Shown here in pieces: positions 7,426-15,527 of a DNA stretch of 64,000 nucleotides; the first letter of the stretch is position 1, and each line of letters begins with the position of its first letter. Both the position numbers and the translations under genes were made by a program. The stretch is from Alphaproteobacteria bacterium (GTDB lineage: Bacteria; Pseudomonadota; Alphaproteobacteria; CACIAM-22H2). The notes below the pieces were generated by a model. The model was given only the letters and a program-made list of their open reading frames with translations, ran no database searches and was not told where the DNA came from. The stretch covers positions 124,001-188,000 of the forward strand of contig JAEULA010000065.1 in NCBI GenBank assembly GCA_016793165.1. The letters run 5' to 3'.

Positions 7426-9090
7426 TTATCGGACGAGCCGCAGATTGCTGAGGGCCGAGCCGATCTCGCGGAATACGGTGCGTAGCGCCGTGGGGTCCGC
7501 CGTCTGGTAGAAATAGGTGGGGCCGCTCGCGCAGCCGTTCTGGTTGAAGGTGTTGAGGACCGATGCCGGCGGGTTGGCGTAGAGCAGCACGACGAAGATC
7601 TTGATCCCGCGGGCCTTGATCGCGTTGCAGACCTCGACGGTGCGCGCATTGAGTTCCGTGACCGGGGTCGATCCGAGGGGCCTCGCCGACCAGTCGCCAT
7701 AGGCGTTCGAGCAGCACGACTGGACCGAGTTCGCCGTGCCGTCGCCCATCTCGTTCTGGCCGTCGGTGAAGAGCACCAGGACCTTGTCGACCAGCGTCCC
7801 GTAGTCCACCGGCGCTCCGGTGGGCGTGAAGGTCGAGGTCAGAGCGTTCCCGTTGAAGGCGTTCCAGGTGCCGCCGGCCCACCAGCTGCGCCAGCTCGGG
7901 CTGAGCAGTCGCCAGCCCCAGGCGAATCCGACGGACACGGCCGTGCCGTTCGTGGCGCCGACGGCGAGGGCGCTGATGTGCTGCTTGGCCATGTTCTTGT
8001 AGGGCTGCAGCGGCAGGATCGGGAAGCCGCAACCCTTGTTCGGGCCGGCCTGGTTGCCCGCGCCCCACCCGACACGCTCGCGGTTGATCGTCCTGTTCGC
8101 GGCGTTGCCGCCGGTGTTCATCCAGGTCTCGCTGGTCGACGTTGCGGTGTAGACGTTGGGCCCCGTGTACGTGACCCCGCCCCACACCACCGTCGCCGCC
8201 GACGGGGGCCATCGATACGGATCGAACGCCGATGTCGTCGGCGTCGCGTCGGCGGAGGCCTCCTCGAAGGGATAGGGACGGGCCTTCACGCAGCCCTTCC
8301 AATAGGTCGGGCTCCAGGTAATCGCCGAGATCTTCGTGGGATCGACGATCGTCGGCATCGCCGAGGCGCTGCGGCCTCGATCGGGCATGACGTTGACGGT
8401 CGCGACGAAGGGAACGATGCCGACGAGCAGCGTGTACTGCGTCGGGCACGCATTCGAGCCGCCGCCGCTGTTGCCGTTGCCCGAGTTGCCGGAGTTGGCG
8501 CCGCCGCCGCCGAGGTTGCCGCCGCCCGGAGGGCAAACCTGCTTGCTGCGCTCGTTGTTCGACGCGCCGAACACGATGTCGAGAAGGTCGTTCGCACCGG
8601 ACTTCAGGTTGGTCAGGCGCGAGCTGCTCGACATCGAGTTCGTGGTGTCCAGCGCGAGCACGAGCTCCATGCCGCGCGAATAGCGCTCGGTCAGCGCGCT
8701 GACCGAGACGCGCAGCTTGTTGAACCCGATGAGTCGGCCGAACACCATCGGCACGTCGGCCGCGGCGCCGACATCGACCCTGTCGTTGCCGGGCGCCACG
8801 ATCGTGACCGTCGGGCCGCCGTTGATCAGCGACGCGTCGGCGAGGCCGTCGTGGTAGTTGGCGAAGAAGTAGCGCCGTGCGTCCGCTTCGACGGTCGAGG
8901 CGTTCAGCGGATAGCTGACCAGCACGCGGGCGCCGGCCAGCGATGCCGCGTCGACGGCGCGCTGCAGTTCGCTCCGCACGGCCGAGGCGCGCGTGTAGTC
9001 GACCGCGAGGCCGACCGCGATCATCAGGGGGATCGTCGCGACGGCGGTGATCGTGGCCAGGTTGCCGCGACGGGAGAAGGGTTGACGCAA
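7426..9090 (-). CDS. TadG-like pilus/secretion protein with split VWA domain
   Basis: Membrane-anchored protein of the TadE/TadG group (Flp pilus assembly-associated, pilin-like N-terminus), 554 aa. The N-terminus has a short basic stretch with RRGN and then a hydrophobic helix at about residues 11-30 leading into VDYTRASAVRSELQRAVDAA, the hallmark TadE/G-like segment. A von Willebrand A domain starts with the MIDAS-type DTTNS at 148-152 and resumes with VLVLFTDGQNEM about 275 residues later, so the VWA fold is interrupted by a long insert. Part of the insert is a Gly/Asn/Ser-rich loop bounded by Cys186 and Cys215. No other tad genes are nearby. It likely sits in the inner membrane with most of its mass outside the cytoplasm. 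Confidence 0.85.
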   Translation of the reverse strand: MRQPFSRRGNLATITAVATIPLMIAVGLAVDYTRASAVRSELQRAVDAASLAGARVLVSYPLNASTVEADARRYFFANYHDGLADASLINGGPTVTIVAPGNDRVDVGAAADVPMVFGRLIGFNKLRVSVSALTERYSRGMELVLALDTTNSMSSSSRLTNLKSGANDLLDIVFGASNNERSKQVCPPGGGNLGGGGANSGNSGNGNSGGGSNACPTQYTLLVGIVPFVATVNVMPDRGRSASAMPTIVDPTKISAITWSPTYWKGCVKARPYPFEEASADATPTTSAFDPYRWPPSAATVVWGGVTYTGPNVYTATSTSETWMNTGGNAANRTINRERVGWGAGNQAGPNKGCGFPILPLQPYKNMAKQHISALAVGATNGTAVSVGFAWGWRLLSPSWRSWWAGGTWNAFNGNALTSTFTPTGAPVDYGTLVDKVLVLFTDGQNEMGDGTANSVQSCCSNAYGDWSARPLGSTPVTELNARTVEVCNAIKARGIKIFVVLLYANPPASVLNTFNQNGCASGPTYFYQTADPTALRTVFREIGSALSNLRLVR

Positions 9091-9339
9091 CGCTGCACCT
9101 CGCGAGAACGGTCGCGCCGCCGCGGCGTCGAGGGCGGATCCCGCATTGCGGGCTCGACGACGTGAAGGTGCGACGTTTCCTCGTTAGGCCAGGCGCGGTT
9201 AAGGCTCGGTAAGGAGAGGCGATCAAATCGGCCGGGAGCCGGCGTGATTAACGTCCTGTTCGTCTTGATGCGCGACCACGCGTCTGGCGGCGCGGCGCGC
9301 GGCGACGTCGCCTGAAACGCGAAGGGCCTGAAACGCGAA
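9091..9339. other. Intergenic stretch without a gene
   Basis: Between the TadG-like start codon and the glnA terminator. It should hold the promoter of the TadG-like gene on the minus strand, but I could not single out convincing -35/-10 hexamers. The only structure is a 16-base tandem repeat at its right end, listed separately. No credible coding frame was seen. Confidence 0.5.
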
Positions 9340-9342
9340 GGG
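9311..9342. repeat. Perfect 16-bp tandem duplication
   Basis: The sixteen bases CCTGAAACGCGAAGGG occur twice back to back (9311-9326 and 9327-9342). The second copy runs into the left arm of the glnA terminator. On the glnA strand this duplicates the T-containing tail that follows the hairpin, so it probably arose by slippage at the terminator. Confidence 0.9.
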
Positions 9343-9367
9343 CCGCCGGTCCTGCGACCGGCGGCCC
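9340..9367 (-). terminator. glnA transcription terminator
   Basis: Perfect 12-bp inverted repeat (arms 9340-9351 and 9356-9367) around a four-base loop, 33 bases beyond the glnA stop. On the minus strand it is followed by TTCGCGTTTC, a moderate U-tract. The arms are very GC-rich, so termination should be efficient even with the imperfect tail. Confidence 0.85.
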
Positions 9368-9400
9368 CTGCTTGCCGATGCGGGATCGGCGATGCGCGCG

Positions 9401-10816
9401 TCAGACCGAGTAGTACATCGCGTACTCGATCGGGTGCGGCGTGTGCTCGAAGTTGTAGACCTCTTCCCACTTCAGCTCCATGTACGAGCTGATCATGTCC
9501 TGCGTGAAGACGTCGCCCGCGAGCAGGAACTTGTGGTCCTTCTCGAGGTTCTCGAGCGCCTCGCGCAGGCTTCCGCAGACCTGCGGCACCTGCTTCAGCT
9601 CCTCCGGCGGGAGGTCGTAGAGGTTCTTGTCCATCGGGTCGCCCGGATGGATCTTGTTCTTGATGCCGTCCAGGCCGGCCATCATCATCGCCGCGAAGCC
9701 GAGATACGGGTTCGCGCCCGGATCCGGGAAGCGCACCTCGACGCGCTTGCCCTTCGGCGAGGCGACGAACGGGATGCGGCAGGACGCGGAGCGGTTGCGC
9801 GCCGAGTAGGCGAGCAGCACCGGCGCCTCGAAGCCCGGGATCAGACGCTTGTAGGAGTTGGTCAGCGGGTTCGTGAAGGCGTTGATCGCCTTCGCGTGCT
9901 TGATGATGCCGCCGATGTAGTAGAGCGCCGTCTCGGACAGGTCGGCATAGCCGTTGCCCGCGAAGAGCGGCTTACCGCCCTTCCAGATCGACTGGTGCAC
10001 GTGCATGCCCGAGCCGTTGTCGCCCTTGATCGGCTTCGGCATGAAGGTCGCCGTCTTGCCGTACTGGTGGGCGACGTTGTGCACGACGTACTTGTAGATC
10101 TGCACGCCGTCGGCCGCCTTCACGAGGGTCGAGTAGACGTTGCCGAGCTCGTGCTGCGACGGCGCCACCTCGTGGTGATGCTTCTCGATCGAGAGGCCCA
10201 TGTCCTTCATGACCGTCAGCATCTCGGCGCGCAGGTCCGAGGCACCGTCGACGGGCGGGACCGGGAAGTAGCCGCCCTTGATCGGCGGACGGTGGCCCAT
10301 GTTGCCGTCCGGATACTTCTTGTCCGTGACGTACGGGCCCTCGTCGCTGTCGATCGTGTGCATGACGGTGTTCATGCCGATCTTCCAGCGCACGTCGTCG
10401 AACACGAAGAACTCGATCTCGGGTCCGAAATAGGCGGTGTCGCCGACGCCGGACGACGCGAGGAAGGCCTCGGCCTTCTTGGCGATCGAGCGCGGGTCGC
10501 GCGTGTAGGGCTGGCCGGTGCCGGGCTCGTAGACGTCGCAGACGAGAATCAGCGAGGCCTGCGCCGCGAACGGATCGATCACCGCGCTCTTCGGGTCGGG
10601 GATGAGGGTCATGTCGGACTCGTTGATCGCCTTCCAGCCGGCGATCGACGAGCCGTCGAACATCAGGCCCTCCTCGAACACGTCCTCGTTGATCGTCTCC
10701 ACGGCGTGGGCGAGGTGCTGCCACTTGCCGCGCGGATCCGTGAAGCGGAGATCGACGTACTTGATGTCCTTCTCCTTGATCAGCTGCAGCACTTTCTTGA
10801 CGTCGGCGTTGGCCAT
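9401..10816 (-). CDS. glnA: Glutamine synthetase type I
   Basis: GSI-beta enzyme making glutamine from glutamate, ammonia and ATP as a dodecamer in the cytoplasm. The protein has 471 aa from the ATG at 10816, which has AGGACAGG a few bases upstream; 27 further in-frame residues upstream look non-coding. Visible signatures are FDGSSIAGWKAINESDM near the start, ATP and metal-site stretches such as NGSGMHVHQS, and the NRSASCRIP segment. Tyr400 in KNLYDLPPE is the adenylylation site expected for GlnE control. It lies 143 bases downstream of glnB on the same strand, the classical nitrogen-control pair, and ends at a strong hairpin terminator. Confidence 0.97.
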   Translation of the reverse strand: MANADVKKVLQLIKEKDIKYVDLRFTDPRGKWQHLAHAVETINEDVFEEGLMFDGSSIAGWKAINESDMTLIPDPKSAVIDPFAAQASLILVCDVYEPGTGQPYTRDPRSIAKKAEAFLASSGVGDTAYFGPEIEFFVFDDVRWKIGMNTVMHTIDSDEGPYVTDKKYPDGNMGHRPPIKGGYFPVPPVDGASDLRAEMLTVMKDMGLSIEKHHHEVAPSQHELGNVYSTLVKAADGVQIYKYVVHNVAHQYGKTATFMPKPIKGDNGSGMHVHQSIWKGGKPLFAGNGYADLSETALYYIGGIIKHAKAINAFTNPLTNSYKRLIPGFEAPVLLAYSARNRSASCRIPFVASPKGKRVEVRFPDPGANPYLGFAAMMMAGLDGIKNKIHPGDPMDKNLYDLPPEELKQVPQVCGSLREALENLEKDHKFLLAGDVFTQDMISSYMELKWEEVYNFEHTPHPIEYAMYYSV

Positions 10817-10959
10817 TTTCCTGTCCTCTGCTTGGGTTCCCTGAGCGGTATGCGCTGGGTCGGGTGAACGGATGTCGGAGGTCCGTGGCGCCGTCACCCT
10901 CCCGGCGGTCGAACCGAACGGCCCCGGCGCGGTCGTCGCGTCGGGACGTGATGCGGCGG

Positions 10960-11298
10960 TTACACGGCCTCGGAGCCGCGCTCGCCGGTGCGGATGCGGA
11001 TCGCCTCCTCGACATTGGTGACGAAGATCTTCCCGTCGCCGATCCGGCCGGTATGGGCGGCCTTCTGGATGGCTTCGATGGCGCGCTCGACGAGCGCGTC
11101 CTCGATGACGACCTCGATCTTCACCTTGGGCAGGAAGTCGACGACGTATTCGGCGCCGCGATAGAGTTCGGTGTGGCCCTTCTGGCGGCCGAACCCCTTG
11201 GCCTCGGTGACGGTGATCCCCTTCAGGCCGATCTCGTGAAGGGCGTCCTTCACCTCGTCGAGCTTGAAGGGCTTGATGATCGCCTCGATCTTTTTCAT
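10960..11298 (-). CDS. glnB: Nitrogen regulatory protein P-II
   Basis: Trimeric PII signal protein that senses 2-oxoglutarate and ATP/ADP and controls GlnE, NtrB and other partners. The protein has 112 aa starting at MKKIEAIIKPFKLDEVK. The T-loop carries Tyr51 in YRGAEYVVDF, the uridylylation target of GlnD. The C-terminal signature GRIGDGKIFV is intact. The start at 11298 was preferred over an upstream one because family members begin here. Its 5' region contains a near-consensus sigma-54 promoter, which fits nitrogen-limited expression of glnB-glnA through NtrC. The adjacent glnA supports GlnB rather than GlnK, which is usually next to amtB. Confidence 0.96.
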   Translation of the reverse strand: MKKIEAIIKPFKLDEVKDALHEIGLKGITVTEAKGFGRQKGHTELYRGAEYVVDFLPKVKIEVVIEDALVERAIEAIQKAAHTGRIGDGKIFVTNVEEAIRIRTGERGSEAV

Positions 11299-11377
11299 CC
11301 CGTGACCGTCCATTTCGCGTCGTCCCGCCGTGCCTGGGGCGCCCCCGGCGGTGCGAGCCGCCTCGGGCATCGTGCTA

Positions 11378-11392
11378 GCAGGGCCCGTGCCA
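11378..11392 (-). promoter_or_regulatory. Sigma-54 (RpoN) promoter of glnB-glnA
   Basis: On the minus strand TGGCAC (11392-11387), five bases, then CTGC (11381-11378) gives the -24 GG and -12 GC elements with exact spacing. Only the first T of the consensus TTGC is changed. It lies about 80 bases before the glnB start, leaving a leader of roughly 70 bases. I did not find a clear NtrC dyad upstream. Confidence 0.75.
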
Positions 11393-11494
11393 ACTCCGCG
11401 CGCGGCGGGAAATACGGAGTCTGCGGGCTCTCGGCCGGCCTGCCGCCGCGCCCAGGAGCGGAGCCCCGGGGCGCGGCGATCAAGTGCTCAAGGA

Positions 11495-12694
11495 TTAGGC
11501 TTTCTTCTGCCCATTCGGAAGGCGGTCGACCAGGAGCTTGCCGATGCGCCGCATCGCCTCCTCGATGTTTTCGACCGAGTTCGCATAGGAGAACCGCAGA
11601 TAGCCCTCGCCGAAGGCACCGAAGGCGGTGCCCGAAAGCGCGGCGACCCCCGCCTCGTTGAGCATCGCGTCCTGGAGATCACGGCTGGACAGGCCCGTGC
11701 CGCCGACGTTCGGGAAGGCGTAGAAGGCGCCTCCCGGCTCGACGCAGGTCACGCCCGGAAGCTGGTTCAGGGCGCGCACGATCACCTTGCGGCGCGCAGC
11801 GAAGGCCTCGACCATCTTGTGGGCGGAATCCTGCGGCCCCTCGAGCGCGGCAATGCCGGCGAACTGCGCTGAGGCATTCACGCAGGAGTGGCAGTTGATC
11901 GCCAGGCGCTCGGCCTGCGCGTAGATCTTCTCGGGCCACACCGAATAGCCGAGGCGCCAGCCGGTCATCGCGTAGGTCTTCGACCAGCCGTCGAGCAGGA
12001 TCAGCCGATCGCGCAGGCTCGGATAGGTGAGCAGCGAGACGTGTTCGCGGCCGTCGTAAAGCATCTGGCCGTAGATCTCGTCCGACATCACGGCGACCTG
12101 CGGGTGCCTCTCGAGACCCTTCACCAGCTTGTCGAACTCGGCGCGCGGCACGGTGCCGCCGGTCGGGTTGGCCGGCGAATTGACGATCAGCAGCCGGGTC
12201 CGCGGGGTGATCAGCGACAGGACCTCGTCGGCGTCGAAGGCGAAGCCCTTCGCCTCCTTCAGCGGCATCGGCACGGGCGTTGCGCCCGAGAACTTGATGA
12301 CGCTCTCGTAGATCGGGAATCCGGGGTTCGGATAGATGATCTCGGCGCCGGGCTCACCGAACATGATGATGGCGAAGAACATCGTCACCTTGCCGCCGGG
12401 AACGATCAGCACCCGATCCGGCGACACCTCGACCTTGAGGCGGCGATGCAGGTCCTTCGCGACCGCCTCGCGCAGCGGCAGGATGCCATTCGCCGGCGTG
12501 TAGCCGTGGTGGCCGTCGCGCAGCGCCTTGATCGCCGCCTCGACGATGTGCTCGGGCGTGCGGAAATCCGGCTGGCCGATGCCGAGATTGATGATCGACT
12601 TGCCCTTGGCTTCCAGCGCCTTGGCGCGCGCCAGCACTTCGAAGGCGGTTTCGGTGCCGAGCGCATTCATGCGGGCGGCGAGGGACAGCGACAT
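11495..12694 (-). CDS. Class I/II pyridoxal phosphate aminotransferase
   Basis: Fold-type I aminotransferase of the aspartate/aromatic aminotransferase group, 399 aa, acting in the cytoplasm. Start is the ATG at 12694; 44 in-frame residues further upstream look non-coding. Motifs are NLGIGQPDFRTPEHI near residue 36, the substrate/cofactor Asn in NSPANPTGG (about 172-180), SDEIYG at 204-209, the PLP lysine Lys239 in DGWSKTYAMTGWRLGY, and the C-terminal carboxylate-binding Arg in YLRFSYANS. Many alphaproteobacteria carry such an enzyme as a general 2-oxoglutarate-linked aminotransferase; precise substrate choice cannot be read. It ends about 100 bases upstream of the glnB promoter and is probably its own transcription unit. 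Confidence 0.9.
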   Translation of the reverse strand: MSLSLAARMNALGTETAFEVLARAKALEAKGKSIINLGIGQPDFRTPEHIVEAAIKALRDGHHGYTPANGILPLREAVAKDLHRRLKVEVSPDRVLIVPGGKVTMFFAIIMFGEPGAEIIYPNPGFPIYESVIKFSGATPVPMPLKEAKGFAFDADEVLSLITPRTRLLIVNSPANPTGGTVPRAEFDKLVKGLERHPQVAVMSDEIYGQMLYDGREHVSLLTYPSLRDRLILLDGWSKTYAMTGWRLGYSVWPEKIYAQAERLAINCHSCVNASAQFAGIAALEGPQDSAHKMVEAFAARRKVIVRALNQLPGVTCVEPGGAFYAFPNVGGTGLSSRDLQDAMLNEAGVAALSGTAFGAFGEGYLRFSYANSVENIEEAMRRIGKLLVDRLPNGQKKA

Positions 12695-12827
12695 CGGGCG
12701 ACCTCCATCGGGGCTGGGTCGGTGAAAAGGCGGCGCACTATACCGGGCGCTCCCCGAGGGCCAAGCGGGCGTTGCCGGCCGGGTCGCCGGCGCCGCGCAA
12801 GCGGCCCGCCGCGCGCTTCGTGTCATC

Positions 12828-12856
12828 TTGACCCCTCCGGGCCGACGGCGTAAGTG
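12828..12856 (+). promoter_or_regulatory. Putative promoter of tRNA-His
   Basis: TTGACC (12828-12833), a 17-base spacer, and TAAGTG (12851-12856). The -35 is near consensus and the -10 is weak, keeping only the leading TA. The inferred start lies about 10 bases before the tRNA. Confidence 0.4.
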
Positions 12857-12871
12857 AGCCGCCGTCTCGGT

Positions 12872-12948
12872 GGCGACCGTAGCTCAGCTGGTAGAGCACC
12901 GGTTTGTGGTACCGGTTGTCGCGGGTTCGAGCCCCGTCGGTCGCCCCA
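12872..12948 (+). tRNA. tRNA-His (GTG anticodon)
   Basis: Cloverleaf with anticodon GTG in the loop TTGTGGT. The extra 5' G that marks histidine tRNAs sits at 12872 and can pair with the discriminator C. The acceptor stem is fully paired, the T-arm is GGGTTCGAGCCCC, and the 3' CCA is encoded (12946-12948). It stands alone between the aminotransferase gene and a hypothetical gene. Confidence 0.97.
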
Positions 12949-13011
12949 ACTTCCTCTGCCGCAATCGTCCCGTCGCGCCCGTCACGGCGCCGGCGCGCGC
13001 AGTCGCATGTG

Positions 13012-13605
13012 TCAGGCCGCACCGGCGAAGTAGCTGGTTGCCCACTTGAACAGGGCCAGCCCGTGGCGCTCGGCCGTGCGCAGGTCGTCGTGCCGCGTTC
13101 CGACCAGGAAGACCGCCGCCGGCGGCAGGCTGAACTCGGCGAGAAACGCCCCGAGCACCGTGTCGAGCGCCGCCGACGCTTCGAGACGATCGACCCGATC
13201 GACGGCGGCGCGCAGATCCTCCGGAAGATTTCCGGCCCCGGGGCCGCGCAGGCAGACGAGGGTGCGCGCCGAGCCCAGCCGGGCGATCCGGTCGCATGCG
13301 ATCGGGTCGGCGAATGTCCGCGCGTCGTCGATGACGACGACGGCGGCGGTGAGGCGCTGGCCGCGATCCATGAGCACCGCCGTGAATTCGCGGTAGGAGA
13401 GTCCCAACGCTTCGGCCTGGCGAAGCCGCGCCAACGCGATCTCGCGCGGTGGTGTCTTCCAGGCGCGCTGGCTCGCGCGGCGCCAGGCCCAGGCGAGCCC
13501 CGACCCGTCGAGGGGCGGGCCCCCGTTGTGGCCGAGACCCGGCCCGCGCGCTTCGCTGGGCACGAGGCTCACGAGCGCGCGCCGACGCGGCGGCCCGACG
13601 GTCAT
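13012..13605 (-). CDS. Hypothetical protein with GHNGGPPLD motif
   Basis: Unrecognised protein of 197 aa. An N-terminal GLGHNGGPPLDG segment (about residues 23-34) is a motif I associate with assorted small alphaproteobacterial proteins of unknown role. The C-terminal two thirds alternate hydrophobic strands and helices: AAVVVIDDARTFADP, a middle region, then VFLVGTRHDDLRTAERHGL. This vaguely resembles a degenerate HAD or Rossmann-like domain, but I would not assign it. Its ATG overlaps the stop of the upstream XRE-cupin regulator by four bases (ATGA), so the two are translated together and probably work together. Confidence 0.65.
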   Translation of the reverse strand: MTVGPPRRRALVSLVPSEARGPGLGHNGGPPLDGSGLAWAWRRASQRAWKTPPREIALARLRQAEALGLSYREFTAVLMDRGQRLTAAVVVIDDARTFADPIACDRIARLGSARTLVCLRGPGAGNLPEDLRAAVDRVDRLEASAALDTVLGAFLAEFSLPPAAVFLVGTRHDDLRTAERHGLALFKWATSYFAGAA

Positions 13606-14243
13606 GTGCGCCGTCGCGGCCCCGGCTTCGCCCGTGCGCGACCGGAGGTCGCGTCGGGCGCGGCGGCGAGGCGGGCCAGCACCACGAGATAGCGGGCGGC
13701 GCGCCGGCCGGGATTGCGGAACCAGCTGTCGGCCGCGTGGGCGACGAACAGGCAGTCGCCGGGGCCGAGGCGATGGACCTCGCCGCCGTTTCCGAACTCG
13801 AGGTCGCCGTCGAGCACCAGCACGTGCTGATCGATGCCGCGATAGGCGGCCGCCGGATAGGCGACGCGTGCGCCGGCCGGCAGCGTCACGTCGACGATGT
13901 CCTGCACCGAGCCGGTGTTCGGCGGCGACACCGCGCGGCGGACATATCCGGTCGCGGGATCCCGCCAGACCGTCTGGTCGTCGCGCCGTGCGATCGGCGA
14001 CGGGACGGCGTCGACGTCGGCGAACAGGGTCGAAAGGGTGATGTCCAGGCCGCCGCAGAGGCGGCCGAGCAGCGCGGCTGTCGGGCTGCTCTCGCCGCGC
14101 TCGATCCGCGAGATCATCGCGCGGCTCACGCCCGAGCGCTCGGCGAGCGCGTCGAGGGTCAGCTGGCGCGCATCGCGCTCCTGGCGAAGGCGACGGGCGA
14201 TCCGGGCGTCGAGATCGGGCGGCGCGGAGCGGACTCGCTTCAC
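13602..14243 (-). CDS. XRE-family transcriptional regulator with C-terminal cupin domain
   Basis: DNA-binding regulator of 213 aa. An N-terminal helix-turn-helix (about residues 12-70) contains LTLDALAERSGVSRAMISRIERGESSPT, typical of the XRE/SinR type. The C-terminal part (about 110-190) is a small cupin barrel with the DLEFGNGGEVHRLGPGDCLFVAH stretch, where a small ligand normally binds. The GTG start at 14243 is preceded by AGAGAGAG. It is divergent from a transsulfuration-type PLP enzyme across about 77 bases, so that enzyme is the likely target, and the ligand may be an amino acid. The stop overlaps the start of the next gene. Confidence 0.88.
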   Translation of the reverse strand: MKRVRSAPPDLDARIARRLRQERDARQLTLDALAERSGVSRAMISRIERGESSPTAALLGRLCGGLDITLSTLFADVDAVPSPIARRDDQTVWRDPATGYVRRAVSPPNTGSVQDIVDVTLPAGARVAYPAAAYRGIDQHVLVLDGDLEFGNGGEVHRLGPGDCLFVAHAADSWFRNPGRRAARYLVVLARLAAAPDATSGRARAKPGPRRRT

Positions 14244-14259
14244 GGGCTCTCTCTTTTCA

Positions 14260-14273
14260 TGGAATGATGTCCA
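14260..14273. promoter_or_regulatory. Possible operator between divergent regulator and PLP enzyme
   Basis: TGGA-N6-TCCA inverted repeat in the short divergent gap, next to a CTATAGA stretch that could be a -10 element for the rightward gene. The dyad is short, so the assignment to the XRE-cupin regulator rests mostly on position. Confidence 0.3.
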
Positions 14274-14320
14274 CTATAGAAGACAGGACCAGCCGCCGCC
14301 AATCCCGGGAGACCGCAGCC

Positions 14321-15505
14321 ATGCGCGACAAGCCGCCCGTTCCCCCTGCCGACGCCGGGCCGGACCTCGCTCGCCCCTCGATCGCCGCGCAGGCCCTCGG
14401 CTGGATCGAACCGACGACCCGCGCGATCGTGCCGCCGATCCATGTCGCCGCGACCTTCCTGCGCGACGAGGACAACCAGTACCGGTCCGGCCGCGTCTAT
14501 GGGCGCGCGGACAATCCGAGCTTCGACCAGGTCGAGGCGACCCTTGCGGCGCTCGAGGGCGGCACGAAGGCGATGCTCTTCGCCTCCGGCATGGCGGCGG
14601 CGACGGCGTGTTTCATGGCGCTGCAGCCCGGCGACCACGTGGTGGCGCCGCGGGTGATGTACTGGTCGCTGCGCGACTGGCTGCTCGGCTTCGCGACGCG
14701 CTGGGGACTGCATGTCACCTTCGTCGACGCCGGGGACATCGACGCGATCGCCGCGGGCGTGCAGGCCGGCCGCACCAAGCTGATCTGGCTGGAGACGCCG
14801 GCAAATCCGCTCTGGCACGTCAGCGACATCGCGGCCGCCGCGGAGATCGCCCATCGCGCCGGCGCCCGGCTGGCGGTCGATTCGACCGTCGCCGCCGCCG
14901 TCTTCACCAGGCCGCTCGAGCTGGGCGCCGACATCGTGATGCACGCCGCCACCAAGTACCTGAACGGGCATTCCGACCTCATCGCGGGCGCACTCGTGAC
15001 GGCGAGCGTCGATCCCTACTGGGAGCGGCTGGTCGCCGTGCGCAAGCAGCTCGGCGCGGTCCTCGGCGCCTTCGAGGCATGGCTGCTGCTGCGCGGGATG
15101 CGCACGCTCTATCCGCGCGTGACCTGGGCCGCGCGCTCGGCGCAGGCACTGGCCGATCGCCTCGTCGCGCATCCGATGATCGAGGAGGTTCTCTATCCGG
15201 GGCTGCCGGGATTCCGCGGTCATGCCATCGCCGCGCGCCAGATGCACGGCGGCTTCGGCGGCATGCTGTCGGTGCGCGTGAAGGGCGGCGAGGCGGCCGC
15301 GATCGCCGCGGCCGCACGCGTGCGCTTGTGGAAGCGCGCGACGTCGCTGGGCGGCGTCGAGAGCCTCGTCGAGCACCGGGCGAGCATCGAGGGTGTCGGC
15401 TCGCCCTGCCCGACGGATCTGCTGCGCCTGTCGGTGGGCGTCGAGGATCCGGACGACCTCTATCGCGACCTCGACCGTGCATTGACCCGCGCGAACCAGG
15501 ATTGA
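14321..15505 (+). CDS. Cys/Met metabolism PLP-dependent enzyme (transsulfuration family)
   Basis: Fold-type I PLP enzyme of the cystathionine gamma-synthase/beta-lyase/methionine gamma-lyase family, 394 aa. Signatures are YGRADNPSFDQVEATLAALEGG near residue 60, the FASGMAAATA stretch, the cofactor-binding LETPANP near 158-163, and Lys212 in AATKYLNGHSDL as the Schiff-base lysine. I start at 14321 because GGGAG precedes it at a suitable distance; an in-frame ATG at 14264 would add 19 residues lying over the regulatory region. Several lyase and synthase activities share this fold. The divergent cupin regulator suggests an inducible catabolic role such as C-S lyase, but that is inference. Confidence 0.88.
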   Translation: MRDKPPVPPADAGPDLARPSIAAQALGWIEPTTRAIVPPIHVAATFLRDEDNQYRSGRVYGRADNPSFDQVEATLAALEGGTKAMLFASGMAAATACFMALQPGDHVVAPRVMYWSLRDWLLGFATRWGLHVTFVDAGDIDAIAAGVQAGRTKLIWLETPANPLWHVSDIAAAAEIAHRAGARLAVDSTVAAAVFTRPLELGADIVMHAATKYLNGHSDLIAGALVTASVDPYWERLVAVRKQLGAVLGAFEAWLLLRGMRTLYPRVTWAARSAQALADRLVAHPMIEEVLYPGLPGFRGHAIAARQMHGGFGGMLSVRVKGGEAAAIAAAARVRLWKRATSLGGVESLVEHRASIEGVGSPCPTDLLRLSVGVEDPDDLYRDLDRALTRANQD

Positions 15506-15527
15506 CGGCCGCGGCCGGATCGGCGCC

